Shown in pieces: positions 17,926 to 27,114 of a stretch of DNA of 64,000 nucleotides (position 1 is its first letter; each line of letters begins with the position of its first letter). The notes under the pieces were generated by a model. It had not been told where the DNA came from, did no database searches, and was given only the letters and a program-made list of their open reading frames with translations. A program made the translations under genes and the position numbers. Source of the stretch: Natronorubrum halophilum (lineage in GTDB: Archaea; Halobacteriota; Halobacteria; Halobacteriales; Natrialbaceae); NCBI RefSeq assembly GCF_003670115.1, contig NZ_QQTY01000002.1:62001-126000 (forward strand), read 5' to 3'.

Positions 17926-19116
17926 TTACGGTTCGTCGTTGTCGATAATTCGATCGATCAGCTCGCTGTCGTCGCTCCCGAGCGCCGAGCGCACCAGGAG
18001 GTGGCCGCCGAGGAGCGAGGGACTGATCACCACGTTCGCTCCGGCGCGCTCGAGTTTCTCCGTATTCTCCCTGTCGGTTGCGGCGGCAACGATTCGGGTG
18101 TTCGGTGCAAGCTGACGCGCGGTAAGTATCGCGAGCGCGTCTTCTGCGTCGTGGTTCGTCGCGACGAGGATGGCGCTCGCCCGCTCGATCTTGGCCCGCT
18201 CGAGGGGCTCTTCGTCGCTCGGATTTCCGGTGACCACCGCTATTCCGCGATCGGAGAGCTTCGGTGCGACGTCGCGATTACTCGTCACGACGACGAACTC
18301 CCGGTTGTTGGTCGCGAGTTCGTCGACGATCGGTTCCGTCAGTTCGCCGTAGCCGAGGACGAGGATGTGGTCCTCGAGCAACTCGAGTTGTGATTCTGTC
18401 ATCTTTCCGAGCGTTTTCGTAATTCGCGACTGGATCGCCGGGCCGACCAGCGCCCCGATAGCGATACCGAAACTGGCCACGCCGAGGACGAGTACGGACA
18501 TCGTAAACAACAGTGCCTCCGTCGAGTCCATATTCGGCGTCACGTCACCGTAGCCGACCGTACTCGAGGTGATCAGCGTAAAGTAGAAGGCGTCGAGAAT
18601 ACCGTCGATATCGTCGAAGTGGTCGCGGAGGGCGTAGCCGCCGATGGTGCCGTACAACTGGACGCCGATCAGCGCCGAACCGGCCGCGATCTGTGTCGCA
18701 CTCAGCGAGAGCGATTTGGTGAAGCGCTTGCGACTGAGCAACAGAACGGGGATCGTAATCAACGAGAGGATGATCAACGGGAACGAGTACTGACTCAACT
18801 GAAGGAGTCCCTGCGCCGCCGTCAGCGGGAGCAACAACAGCGTCGCCCACCAGCCGACACGGAGGCCCCGCCGAAGCGCAAGCGCGCTGCCGACCATCAG
18901 AAAGCCCGTGAGTGCGCCGGTGAAACCGGCGGCGTCCCGAACGGCGACGGGGACGTACGGTGCGAGCGGTCCGTAGACGATATCGGTGCCGATGTTGACG
19001 ATGGCCGTCGCGACCGATAGCAGGGCAACGATCAGCGCGAGCGCGACGGCTGCACGCATCGAGAGGACCCGCCGCCAGTTCTCCGGCAACCGCGCCCGAA
19101 ACGACCGATCGTCCAT
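17926..19116 (-). CDS. NAD-binding potassium channel protein (Kch-like, RCK)
   Basis: A K+ channel subunit of 396 residues. About four N-terminal helices (residues 20-150) precede a pore unit with the selectivity filter TSSTVGYGDVTPN (about 188-200), then a final helix (about 208-232). A RCK/TrkA-N domain follows (VLGYGELTEPIVDEL Rossmann motif at about 255) and continues to the C terminus. MSMDDRS-type N terminus: ATG 19116 is chosen; another ATG lies two codons upstream. It faces the RCK-C-like tandem genes at 19329-21816, so this stretch is a potassium block. Confidence 0.93.
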   Translation of the reverse strand: MDDRSFRARLPENWRRVLSMRAAVALALIVALLSVATAIVNIGTDIVYGPLAPYVPVAVRDAAGFTGALTGFLMVGSALALRRGLRVGWWATLLLLPLTAAQGLLQLSQYSFPLIILSLITIPVLLLSRKRFTKSLSLSATQIAAGSALIGVQLYGTIGGYALRDHFDDIDGILDAFYFTLITSSTVGYGDVTPNMDSTEALLFTMSVLVLGVASFGIAIGALVGPAIQSRITKTLGKMTESQLELLEDHILVLGYGELTEPIVDELATNNREFVVVTSNRDVAPKLSDRGIAVVTGNPSDEEPLERAKIERASAILVATNHDAEDALAILTARQLAPNTRIVAAATDRENTEKLERAGANVVISPSLLGGHLLVRSALGSDDSELIDRIIDNDEP

Positions 19117-19328
19117 ACACACCGGTCTGCGTCGGCGTCAGTTAAACACCTTCGTTGTCGGCCGTTCGCCGCAGCGATTTCGGTTCGCCGCTCTCGAGGC
19201 CGCTGCTGGGTCCGAACTCCGGAGGCGGACGCCGGTTTCGCGGATCGAACGCGCGTTTTCTCCGCGCCCCCTCGACCGTCGATTCCGCGGTCGGTGCTGA
19301 TTTAACGGTTCCGTCCCACCCGTCCACA

Positions 19329-20585
19329 ATGACGCTTCCGGTCGAAGTACTGCTCGGGCTCTACCTCGGTCTGTTGACGGGAATCGTACCCGCCTTCGTT
19401 TCCGGGTCGCTCGGCTTTCTGGTTCGGTATTTCACCGGTGTGACGCTCCCCGGCTTCGGTGTCGTCGTCCTCGCGCTCTCGATCGCCAGCGTGCAGGGCG
19501 GGTTGCTCGGCCTCGTCGAACCCAATATCGCACAGTCGCCGCGGCTGTTGGTCGCCGTCCTCGTCGTGCTCATGCTCGCCCTCTACGCCCACAACCAGGG
19601 CGACAAACTCGGTGCCGAACTCCCGCGTCGGCTCTCGTTCACCTCGATTCGCCAGCGGACGCTCTCGACCGACGTCGTCGAACTCGTCGGTAACATGGGT
19701 CGCGTCACGGTTCGGCCGACCGGCGAAATCCGAAACATGGAGGGGTATCCGCCGCTCTCTCCCGACCTCCACAGAACGATCAAAACCGGATCGTGGAGCC
19801 TCCCCGCCGACATTCCCCTCTCGGAGCTCGAGGTCCGTCTCGAGGAGCGCCTGCGGACGGACCACGACCTCGCCGACGTCGACGTGACGATCGACGAGCA
19901 AGCGCGCGCGACGATCATCGCGGCACCGCCGTCGAGCGGCCTCTCGCGACGGGTCCCCGAGGGAAAACGCGCCGTTTCGATCGCGACGCTGGTGCCGACG
20001 GGGCTGGCTCGCGGGGACACGGTAGCCATCCGCGCGGGCGATCGGTCGGTCAGCGGCTCGGTACTGAGCGCCAGAACCGAACTCGACGAGGAACGCGGCG
20101 AGGCGGCGGTCGGCGACGACGCGGACGAACCCGGTGGAACCCCCGTCCCCGACGGCGGCGAGACGGAACCGGAACCCGAACCGGCTGCCAGAACGAGCGC
20201 AGCAGCGAGCGTCGGCGGCGTCGGCCGGGTCACCGTCGCCGTCGCCCGCCGGGACGTCAAGCCGCTGCTCGAGGCCGAGAGCCCGCGGCTGGTCGTCCGG
20301 TCGCGAGGGACGAGTCGCGAGTTCGAGGCCTTCGCGCTGGTCAAGCGGGCCGGGTACGTGATCCGTCGCGTCACCATCGGCTCGAGCGGGGCGGTCGACG
20401 AGACCGTTTCGTCGTCGGACGTCCTGGTGCTCGCCGTCCGGCGGCAGGGAAGCGAGACGAGCGGCCGTCGCCACGGCTGGGTGTTCGGGACCGGTATCGA
20501 GCGTCGTCTCGAGGCCGGCGACGAGGTGTTCGTCGCGGGGCCGGAGGCGGCGACCGAGGCGTTCGTGGAGGGGATCGCTCGATGA
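19329..20585 (+). CDS. Membrane protein with RCK/TrkA-C-like domains (copy 1)
   Basis: A 418-residue protein with three N-terminal helices (about 7-28, 35-60 and 67-85), a cytoplasmic region of about 300 residues with two beta-rich segments, an acidic Pro/Glu linker (about 255-285), and a terminal TrkA-C-like module. That module has FALVKRAGYVIRRVTIGSSGAVDETVSSSDVLVLAVRR and ERRLEAGDEVFVAGPEAATEAF. Annotated relatives are called potassium-transport TrkA-like proteins, but no Rossmann NAD-binding domain is present. A GATTTAACG box at about 19298-19306 supports ATG 19329. Followed after 49 bases by a related gene. Confidence 0.75.
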   Translation: MTLPVEVLLGLYLGLLTGIVPAFVSGSLGFLVRYFTGVTLPGFGVVVLALSIASVQGGLLGLVEPNIAQSPRLLVAVLVVLMLALYAHNQGDKLGAELPRRLSFTSIRQRTLSTDVVELVGNMGRVTVRPTGEIRNMEGYPPLSPDLHRTIKTGSWSLPADIPLSELEVRLEERLRTDHDLADVDVTIDEQARATIIAAPPSSGLSRRVPEGKRAVSIATLVPTGLARGDTVAIRAGDRSVSGSVLSARTELDEERGEAAVGDDADEPGGTPVPDGGETEPEPEPAARTSAAASVGGVGRVTVAVARRDVKPLLEAESPRLVVRSRGTSREFEAFALVKRAGYVIRRVTIGSSGAVDETVSSSDVLVLAVRRQGSETSGRRHGWVFGTGIERRLEAGDEVFVAGPEAATEAFVEGIAR

Positions 20586-20634
20586 GGGCGGTGTTCGCTC
20601 CGCGCTCGGCGCGTCCCGCTCGAGGTGAGCGCGC

Positions 20635-21816
20635 GTGATCGATCCCGTGGTCGCACAGTCGATCGCGTCGGAGACGCTCCTCGATGCGATCCTTCGGCTC
20701 CTGGGGTTCAGCCTCCTCGCGGGCGGGACGGCCGCGGGTGCGGCGTTCGTCTTCCACTGGTACAGCGCCGACGAGATTCCCGAGGGGGTCGCGATCTTGC
20801 TCGGCGTTTCGATGGTCGCGATCTGGCTGAACACCAAGACGGCGCTTCAGCAGGCGATCATCGGCGATACGGGAATGCTCGAGCCGAGCACCGCCGTCTA
20901 CACCGTCGCCGCGTTCGTGGTGAGCGCGATCGCCGCAGACGGCGGCCGGCGACTGGGGGAGCACCTCGCCCGGAACGTGTTCTCGATCACGGCGGCCCGG
21001 ACGATCACCGAAGTCGGCCAGCTCGTTCGCTCGGCCGGCCGCGTCGTCACCGTAGAACTCCCCGACACGATCGAGGATATCGACGGCTACGATCCCGTCG
21101 ACGCGTCGACGAAAATCGAACTGGCCGGAGAGACGTTTCTCTTCCCGCGGCGACTGCCCCTCGAGCAACTGCGCGAGCGGTTGATCGTTCGCCTCGAGCG
21201 CGATCACGGAATCGGCCACGTCGACGTCGAACTCGCGGCCGACGGCACGGTCGACTACCTCGCGGTCGGCAGCCGCCCGGCGGGTATCGGCCCGACGCTC
21301 GCGCCGGGGAGCGTCGCCGTTGCGATCCGCGGCGATCCCGCAGCCGACGCCAGTCCGGGCGATGCCGTTCGCATCTGGCGACGCGAGGGGGACTCGCTTC
21401 GGCGAGCAACCGGCGGCGAACTCCGCGGGGTCGCCGACGACGTGGTCACCGTTGCTATCGATGCCGACGACGCGCAGACGCTCGCGTCCGACGCTCTCCA
21501 CCGGCTCGTCACGCTCCCGCGGAATCCCGGCGCGGAACGAGATCTCGTCTCGCTGCTCCGGGCGGCCGACGAAACCGTGACCACGCTGTCCGTCACCGCG
21601 GGCGACCCGCTCGAGGGGGTGCCGATCGATTCCTTGCCGGTGCTCGTCGTCGCCGTCGAGCGCGAGGGTCCCGAATCCGGCGACCGGCTGGCGTTTCCGG
21701 CGGGCGACACGCGACTCGAGGCCGGCGACGTGGTCTACGTCCTAGGCCGTCCGGAGGCGCTGCGTCGGATCGGCGAACTCGACGGAAACGGCACCGTTCC
21801 CGACCCCAGCCCGTAA
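20635..21816 (+). CDS. Membrane protein with RCK/TrkA-C-like domains (copy 2)
   Basis: A 393-residue relative of the preceding gene: three N-terminal helices (about 18-40, 50-64 and 80-100), then AARTITEVGQLVRSAGRVVTVELPDTIEDIDGYDPVD. This parallels DVVELVGNMGRVTVRPTGEIRNMEGYPPL in copy 1, so the pair arose by duplication. The C terminus ends in a TrkA-C-like module (ADETVTTLSVTAGDPLEG...TRLEAGDVVYVLGRPEALRRIGEL). Start is GTG 20635 with GAGGTGA a few bases upstream. The two copies are probably cotranscribed and may form a heteromeric membrane complex; that is inference. Confidence 0.75.
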   Translation: MIDPVVAQSIASETLLDAILRLLGFSLLAGGTAAGAAFVFHWYSADEIPEGVAILLGVSMVAIWLNTKTALQQAIIGDTGMLEPSTAVYTVAAFVVSAIAADGGRRLGEHLARNVFSITAARTITEVGQLVRSAGRVVTVELPDTIEDIDGYDPVDASTKIELAGETFLFPRRLPLEQLRERLIVRLERDHGIGHVDVELAADGTVDYLAVGSRPAGIGPTLAPGSVAVAIRGDPAADASPGDAVRIWRREGDSLRRATGGELRGVADDVVTVAIDADDAQTLASDALHRLVTLPRNPGAERDLVSLLRAADETVTTLSVTAGDPLEGVPIDSLPVLVVAVEREGPESGDRLAFPAGDTRLEAGDVVYVLGRPEALRRIGELDGNGTVPDPSP

Positions 21817-21889
21817 TCCGCTCTCAGCGGCGGTCGAAAACGCACGCGAGAGCGGTAGCTACTTGGCTCCGGCACCGATACCGCCACGT

Positions 21890-22174
21890 ATGACTCTGGA
21901 GTGGAAGCTCTTTGCCGACCTCGCCGAACGTGCGGGTGACAAACGCGTTTCCGTCGACGTCACGGCCGGGGACACCGTCGGGGACGCGCTCGAGGCCCTC
22001 GTTGCCGGCCGACCGGACCTCGAGGAGCGCGTTCTCGACGGCGACGGCGAGTTACGATCCCAGATCCACGTGCTCCGGAACGGGAACAACGTCCTCGTCG
22101 ACGAGGAGGGCCTCGAGACGGAACTCGAGGGGGACGACGAACTGGCGCTGTTCCCGCCGGTCAGCGGCGGCTAA
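21890..22174 (+). CDS. Small archaeal modifier / MoaD-like ubiquitin-fold protein
   Basis: A 94-residue beta-grasp protein: MTLEWKLFADLAERAG at the N terminus, DTVGDALEALVAGRPDLEERVLD, LRNGNNVLVDEEGLETEL, and a C-terminal DELALFPPVSGG. The terminal Gly-Gly is the hallmark of MoaD/ThiS/SAMP proteins that are adenylated and thiocarboxylated or conjugated to lysines. It could serve in molybdopterin sulfur transfer, in sampylation, or in both, as for SAMP1. Its stop overlaps the convergent stop at 22171 by four bases. Confidence 0.9.
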   Translation: MTLEWKLFADLAERAGDKRVSVDVTAGDTVGDALEALVAGRPDLEERVLDGDGELRSQIHVLRNGNNVLVDEEGLETELEGDDELALFPPVSGG

Positions 22175-22527
22175 CGGATCACGGCGCACCGTTCGTTTTC
22201 CGAAGCGTCCCGCTCGACTCGATCGGTGCGTTCGTCGACGACTCGATACCGGCGGGAAACGTCCGCGCCCTCGGGGTGGATCAGTACGGTGCCATCCTCG
22301 CAGTAGGGCTCCTGAAACCAGTCAGCGGCGACCGGGTAACACTGTAGCAGCGACGTCCCCTCGGTGAATGCGCCTGCGAGCGTGATGTGTTTGCGGATGT
22401 CCGGTGCGATGACGACGAGGGTCCCCTCGAAGCCGCGGTGTCGATCGGGTGTCTCGAGTCCGGTGTCGGTGAACGCGAGTTCGCCGCCGTCGACGACTTC
22501 GCTGGGTTCGTACGGAGGGTGTTGCAT
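22171..22527 (-). CDS. Conserved hypothetical protein
   Basis: A 118-residue soluble acidic protein from ATG 22527 (MQHPPYEPSEVVDGG); an ATG at 22563 is in frame and cannot be excluded. Strand-rich core GFEGTLVVIAPDIRKHITLAGAFTEGTSLLQCYPVAADWFQEPYCEDGTVLIHP. No motif is recognised. It follows the GNAT gene on the same strand (60-96 bases, depending on start), so the two may form one transcript. Confidence 0.65.
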   Translation of the reverse strand: MQHPPYEPSEVVDGGELAFTDTGLETPDRHRGFEGTLVVIAPDIRKHITLAGAFTEGTSLLQCYPVAADWFQEPYCEDGTVLIHPEGADVSRRYRVVDERTDRVERDASENERCAVIR

Positions 22528-22623
22528 GGGTTCGATACGTTGCTGATTTCGCTGACGGGTCATGAACTCCGAGGAGGATATTCTGAGCTGGAAACAGCTC
22601 CGCCTCGAGATCGAGATGACGCG

Positions 22624-23640
22624 TCACTGACGTGGCTTGTCGTCGCTCGCACCGTCGCGTTGCTCGGCCGTCAGATCGATCCCGAGGACGAAGTCCGGCT
22701 CTTCGAAAATTCCGGCACCGGCGTACGGCGCGTCGGTCACGTACCGCGCGGTTTCGGGAATCAAGACGCGCGCGCTGTCGGCACCGCACTCCGCGGCGTC
22801 GCGCGCGATCGCCGCGAACAGCGAACGCGCAGCATCGACGTCGTCCCACACGCCGACGCCGTACTCGGCCCACGTCTCGGTCTCGCCGCCGTCGGGTTCG
22901 TCGTCGCCGTCGTCGGTCTCGGTTTCGACGGGCCGCTCGTAGGTCCGCGAGCGGTAGGCCGCTCCCGCGAGTCCGTCCTCGCACTCGACGGCGAACACCG
23001 CCGTCTCGTCGGCGAGCCGTTCGAAATCCGCTCGAGCGAGCTCTCGAACCGCCCACGATTCCTCCGGTGCCAGTCCGAGCCCGCTCAGCCGTTCGCGCGC
23101 GTCGCTGTGGGTCCAGTAGCGCCACGCCGCCGCGGGATCGCTCGAGACCCGACAGGGTCCGTCGGCGGTCGGATCCGGCTCGGGACGGGCGAACCGAAAC
23201 TCGGTGATCGGGTCGTAGCCGCTGGTCCGTGCGGCACCGAGCGAGGCCGCGTTCCACGAGAAGATCATGACGCGGGCGACCGTCGCGCCCTGCGCTCGAG
23301 CCCACTCGAAACAGGCCTCGTTCAGTCGTCGGCTCACGCCCTTCCGCCGGTGGGCCGATGCGACGCGCAGCCCCTGAAACCACGCCTCATCAGGGGTGAG
23401 CATGACCGCCTGGATGACGCCCGCGACTTCGCCGTCGATCTCCGCGAGGAACGTCTTCTTTCCCGTTTCGTCGTCGTCCTCAAGCCAGTCGTGGTAGATC
23501 TCCGGGATGTAATCACCGCCGCGGTCGGGCCAGATGTCGCTCGTGAAGGCGGCGACGGCGTCGTAATCGTCGTGGGTCGCGCGGCGGATTTCGATCACCG
23601 TCTCGGCTCCGATCGCCGTTGTGGAGGGTTCGTCCGTCAT
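22624..23640 (-). CDS. GNAT-family N-acetyltransferase
   Basis: An acetyltransferase of 338 residues with a clear N-terminal GNAT domain: IEIRRATHDDYDAVAAFT (about 16-33), FLAEIDGEVAGVIQAVML (about 64-81) and the acetyl-CoA loop FQGLRVASAHRRKGVSRRLNEACFEWARAQGA (about 88-119; R-x-x-G-x-S). The C-terminal half (about 160-330) is a second, more divergent segment that may be a degenerate GNAT repeat. Acceptor substrate unknown. The upstream gene on the same strand is GatD (ends at 23720). Confidence 0.88.
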   Translation of the reverse strand: MTDEPSTTAIGAETVIEIRRATHDDYDAVAAFTSDIWPDRGGDYIPEIYHDWLEDDDETGKKTFLAEIDGEVAGVIQAVMLTPDEAWFQGLRVASAHRRKGVSRRLNEACFEWARAQGATVARVMIFSWNAASLGAARTSGYDPITEFRFARPEPDPTADGPCRVSSDPAAAWRYWTHSDARERLSGLGLAPEESWAVRELARADFERLADETAVFAVECEDGLAGAAYRSRTYERPVETETDDGDDEPDGGETETWAEYGVGVWDDVDAARSLFAAIARDAAECGADSARVLIPETARYVTDAPYAGAGIFEEPDFVLGIDLTAEQRDGASDDKPRQ

Positions 23641-23719
23641 TAGTTCTCACATACTCGTCCCGCACATGGTCGTACGGTGCTGGAACGCGGCTCTTTCTCG
23701 CGCTCCGTCGCTCGAGCGC

Positions 23720-24970
23720 TCACTCCCAAGGGACCGACCGCTCCTGAATCTCGCCGGCCAGCGAGGTCTGCATCGCGGCCTCGACGTCCTCGCTGTTCTC
23801 GAGCGCCCACATCAGTTTCACCTTCGCGGTGCCCGGCAGGGTGTCTCCCGCCTCGACGACGCCCGCCTCGAGCAGGTCGCGGCCGGTGTCGTAGACGCGG
23901 TCGCAGACGCGCCCCTCGAGACATTGACTGGTCATGACGACCGTCGTCCCGTTCTCGATCAGCTCCTCGATCCGGGGGATCAGGTCGGTGTGGACGTGTC
24001 CGAGACCGGTCCCCTCGATGACCAGGCCCGCCGCACCCTCGACGACGTCGAGGAAGGCGGGGTCCATTCCCGGCGTGAACTTGAGGAGTTCGACGTCGCG
24101 CTCGAGGGACGGGGCGAGTTCGAGGGCGGCCTCGTCGCGTTTCTGGTAGTCCCGCCGGAACTCGATTTCCTCGCGTTCGTAGTCGATTTCCCCGAGCGGC
24201 TTCGCACCGACGGTCTCGAACGCGTCGCGCCGGGAGGTGTGATTCTTCCGAACACGCGTGCCGCGGTGGAGCGCACAGACGTCGTCGTTCTCGGAGGCGT
24301 GCATGCAGACCAGCACCTCCGCGCAGTCGCTCTTCGCCGCCTCGACGGCCGAAACGGCGTTCATCACGTTGTCGGAGGACGGCCGGTCGGCCGAGCGCTG
24401 GGAGCCCGTAAAGACGACCGGGACGGTCGTCTCGAGCATGAACGCGAGGACGGACGCCGAGTACTGCATCGTGTCGGTGCCGTGCATGACGACGACCCCG
24501 TCGGCTCCGGTTTCGATCTCTTCGCGCACCGCTCGAGCGAGGTCCTGCCAGATCGGCGGCTCCATGTTCTCCGAGAGGATGTTCGCGACGACGCGCCCGC
24601 GGTAGTTCGCGCGGCCCGCGAGGTCGGGAACGGCGCGCAGGACGTCCTCGGCGTCGAACTGCGCCGTCACGGCACCCGTCCGGTAGTCGACCGTCGACGC
24701 GATCGTCCCGCCCGTCGAGAGCAGTGAAATCGTCGGCAGGTCGTCGTCGAACTCGATTTCGGAGCCGCTCTCCTCGTCTGCGTCGTCCGCGCCGTCGATC
24801 TCGTAGACGTCTTCGGCGAGGAGTTCGATGTCGGCATCGTCTCGGTCGACGCCGACGTTGTAGCCGCCCTCGAGTTTCACAACGAGGTGTTCGTCGGTGC
24901 TCGAGGGGAGCAACACGCCTTCGTACGTGCGATCCGCGCGGTCGACGCGAACGCGATCGCCTGGATTCAT
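23720..24970 (-). CDS. gatD: Glutamyl-tRNA(Gln) amidotransferase subunit D
   Basis: The glutaminase subunit of archaeal GatDE, which transamidates Glu-tRNA(Gln) to Gln-tRNA(Gln). The 416-residue protein has an N-terminal small beta-barrel (PGDRVRVDRADRTYEGVLLP) and an asparaginase-like domain. Motifs are LLSTGGTIASTVDY (first catalytic Thr, about 83-96), VVVMHGTDTMQYSAS (second Thr/Asp, about 158-172), FTGSQRSADRPSSDN, and a lysine in KNHTSRRDAF. GatE is not in this window. Full length for archaeal GatD. Confidence 0.96.
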   Translation of the reverse strand: MNPGDRVRVDRADRTYEGVLLPSSTDEHLVVKLEGGYNVGVDRDDADIELLAEDVYEIDGADDADEESGSEIEFDDDLPTISLLSTGGTIASTVDYRTGAVTAQFDAEDVLRAVPDLAGRANYRGRVVANILSENMEPPIWQDLARAVREEIETGADGVVVMHGTDTMQYSASVLAFMLETTVPVVFTGSQRSADRPSSDNVMNAVSAVEAAKSDCAEVLVCMHASENDDVCALHRGTRVRKNHTSRRDAFETVGAKPLGEIDYEREEIEFRRDYQKRDEAALELAPSLERDVELLKFTPGMDPAFLDVVEGAAGLVIEGTGLGHVHTDLIPRIEELIENGTTVVMTSQCLEGRVCDRVYDTGRDLLEAGVVEAGDTLPGTAKVKLMWALENSEDVEAAMQTSLAGEIQERSVPWE

Positions 24971-25026
24971 GGCTCAGCGTTGCGCGGCGTTGGACTTGAA
25001 GGCACGCTTTCGTACGTCCCCCGCCG

Positions 25027-25224
25027 CTAGCCGAACAGCCCGAGCAACACCAGCCCCAGTCCGGTCAACAGGAGCACGCCCGCGATCATCGCGGTCAACA
25101 TCTGTAGCGACGCCTCGTCGTCGTCGTCCAACTCGAGTCGCGGATAGAGATGTCGGGCACCGACCAAGGCACCGATCCCCAGGGCGAGTGCGCTGACACC
25201 GAACGCGAGCAGTTCGGCGTTCAT
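25027..25224 (-). CDS. Small two-helix membrane protein
   Basis: A 65-residue protein with two hydrophobic helices (about 5-28 and 42-64) separated by an acidic loop (PRLELDDDDEASLQ). No motif is recognised. It lies immediately upstream of gatD on the same strand. A similarly sized two-helix protein follows at 25330; whether they are related is unclear. Confidence 0.65.
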   Translation of the reverse strand: MNAELLAFGVSALALGIGALVGARHLYPRLELDDDDEASLQMLTAMIAGVLLLTGLGLVLLGLFG

Positions 25225-25329
25225 CGTCCGTTAGTATCCGTCCTGTGGTGAAAAAATAGCTCCCTCGAATCGTGTGGCGAAAACCGGCGTCTGAGCCGTC
25301 AATCCTCCCGTGACTCACACTTCCACAGG

Positions 25330-25539
25330 TCATCCGACGTACGCACCCACGGCAGCGGACAGAAACACCGTCCCGATCGCGAGGCCGCAGATCGCGATTC
25401 CGGTCCCGAGCAGTCGCATCAGGTCCGTCATCAACTTCGGATACTCCGGCTGGGGCTCGAGGTTCGCGACGAGGACGGAACAGAAGATGCCGACTGCAGC
25501 GGCGAACAGCCCGAACGCGGCCGGCGGAACCCACTCCAT
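25330..25539 (-). CDS. Small two-helix membrane protein
   Basis: A 69-residue protein with hydrophobic helices at about 5-25 and 43-66 separated by a short charged loop (NLEPQPEYPKLMTDLMRLLG). Unknown function. Coding is supported by its hydrophobic pattern and its clean ATG at 25539; divergent from the membrane protein gene at 25623. Confidence 0.6.
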   Translation of the reverse strand: MEWVPPAAFGLFAAAVGIFCSVLVANLEPQPEYPKLMTDLMRLLGTGIAICGLAIGTVFLSAAVGAYVG

Positions 25540-25622
25540 GACACCGGTGGGGTGGCCGGGGTCCTATACCCTGCGGCCGAGCAAGGAAAAAACCCATGCG
25601 GTCTCCCGACCAACGGCTCACT

Positions 25623-26273
25623 ATGAGCGACCGCTCGGACGAGGTGACCGAGAGCCGGGACACCGAGGACCTCCTCGAGGAAACGGAGAACCTGCTGTCC
25701 GGGACGGGTGGCGGGACCGAAACGAGCGAGTCACGGACGTCGGCCGACGCCGAGGCTGGTCGGTCCCGGAAGCCGGGTCCGAACTCGCCAACTCCGGATG
25801 CTCCCCGCGGCGAGGACCCGACGGACGATGGCTCGTGGTGGTCTTCGTCCGCCGAATCCGCCGAACCCCGATCCGACACGACGGCCGGGTCCTCGCGATT
25901 TGACAGGCTGAAGTCGTGGCTCTCGGTCGATAGCTTCTTCTCGCCGAAGGCGTTTCTCGCGCTCGTCCTCCTCATCGGCTCGGGGCTACTCGCGGGCGCG
26001 ACGGTGTTGCCGTTCGGCGGTCGAATGATCGGCATGTTCGCCGTCGCGTTTATGATCGGGTTAGTCACGTCCAAACGGCGTTACCTCGAGGTGGCGGCCG
26101 CCGGCACGTCGGTCGGTGCCGTGTCCGCGGTGGTCGGAAACATGTTTCTCGCCGTCGCCGGCTCTTTCCAGACGGTCGTCGCCGTCGGCGTCGCCGTCGG
26201 ACTGGTCGCGTGTCTCATCGGGTACTACTTCGGCCGCGACCTGCGCGACGGGCTGTCTCGCGACATCGAGTGA
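25623..26273 (+). CDS. Membrane protein with acidic N-terminal domain, unknown function
   Basis: 216 residues: an acidic, Ser/Thr-rich, probably disordered N-terminal half (1-95, rich in E, D, S and G), then SWLSVDSFFSPKAFLALVLLIGSGLLAG and three further hydrophobic helices ending in VACLIGYYFGRDLRDGLSRDIE. The helices carry a Gly-rich pattern (GGRMIGMFAVAFMIG). No named family is recognised with confidence. The ATG at 25623 fits the N-terminal composition. Confidence 0.65.
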   Translation: MSDRSDEVTESRDTEDLLEETENLLSGTGGGTETSESRTSADAEAGRSRKPGPNSPTPDAPRGEDPTDDGSWWSSSAESAEPRSDTTAGSSRFDRLKSWLSVDSFFSPKAFLALVLLIGSGLLAGATVLPFGGRMIGMFAVAFMIGLVTSKRRYLEVAAAGTSVGAVSAVVGNMFLAVAGSFQTVVAVGVAVGLVACLIGYYFGRDLRDGLSRDIE

Positions 26274-26321
26274 CCGATACGCGCCGCTTCGTCTCTTTTC
26301 ACTGACCGCGAGAAGCGTTCG

Positions 26322-26978
26322 TCAGCCCGTCGTCAACTCCCAGCCCCGCTCGGTTCGACGGACGACCCCCTTGTCCGCCATCGACTCGAGAATTTCGGCG
26401 ACGACCTCGCGAGGCGCGTCGATATCCCGGCCGAGTTCGCCGACCGATTTCGGCTCGGTGCGAATACTCGCCAACACGTCGGCGTAGATCCGACTCTCGG
26501 GGCCGGTGCCGACGGTCTCTGAGATCCGATCGAGAACGTCACAGAGCTGTCCCTGTACCCACCGCTGGGCCAGCGAGAGTTCGTTCTCGAGTTGCTCTAA
26601 GTCCTCGAGGGAGCCCAGTAATTCGTCGATTTCGCCCGTCTCGTCCCAGGCGATGTCCAGCGTGAGGTGCCGACAGGTCGTGATATCGAAGCTGCTGTTC
26701 GCCGGATAGGCGCTCTTGCTTGCGAAGCCGTAGGGCGAGACGTTGACCTCGAGACGAACGTTGCGGGCGATGTGAAAGTACTTCCGGCGCTGGTCGTCGA
26801 CCCGACTCTCGATCAGCCCCGCCTCCTCGAGCTTTCGGAGGTGTTCGATGACCGCTTTGGGACTCACGCCGAGATAATCGGATATTTCGGTGACATAACA
26901 GGGTTTGCGGGCGAGCAGTCGGAGAATGCGTCTCCGGTTTTCGTTCCCCAACAAATCCAACAATGCGGCGGAGTCCAT
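26322..26978 (-). CDS. ArsR-like winged-helix transcriptional regulator
   Basis: A 218-residue regulator starting MDSAALLDLLGNENRRRILRLLARKPCYVTEISDYLGVSPKAVIEHLRKLEEAGLIES; this is an ArsR/HTH_20-type winged helix at residues 1-70. A middle beta/helical segment follows with Cys in ITTCRHLTLDIAW. The C-terminal part (about 155-218) has a second winged-helix-like module: SIRTEPKSVGELGRDIDAPREVVAEILESMADKGVVRRTERGWELT. Two DNA-binding modules in one chain are plausible. The frame is open far upstream, but the family starts at ATG 26978; a CTTTTC box lies about 26 bases before it. Confidence 0.85.
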   Translation of the reverse strand: MDSAALLDLLGNENRRRILRLLARKPCYVTEISDYLGVSPKAVIEHLRKLEEAGLIESRVDDQRRKYFHIARNVRLEVNVSPYGFASKSAYPANSSFDITTCRHLTLDIAWDETGEIDELLGSLEDLEQLENELSLAQRWVQGQLCDVLDRISETVGTGPESRIYADVLASIRTEPKSVGELGRDIDAPREVVAEILESMADKGVVRRTERGWELTTG

Positions 26979-27114
26979 CGAGAGGGGGTTGGGGGTCGCC
27001 GCTGAAAAGCGTGTCTGCTCGCTCTGGTAGTCAGTTCCGTCTCCGGGACACCGCCACGCGATACCGCGACCCCGTTTATGGCTGTGTACAGGCGTCGAGC
27101 GGTTATAACGAGTT

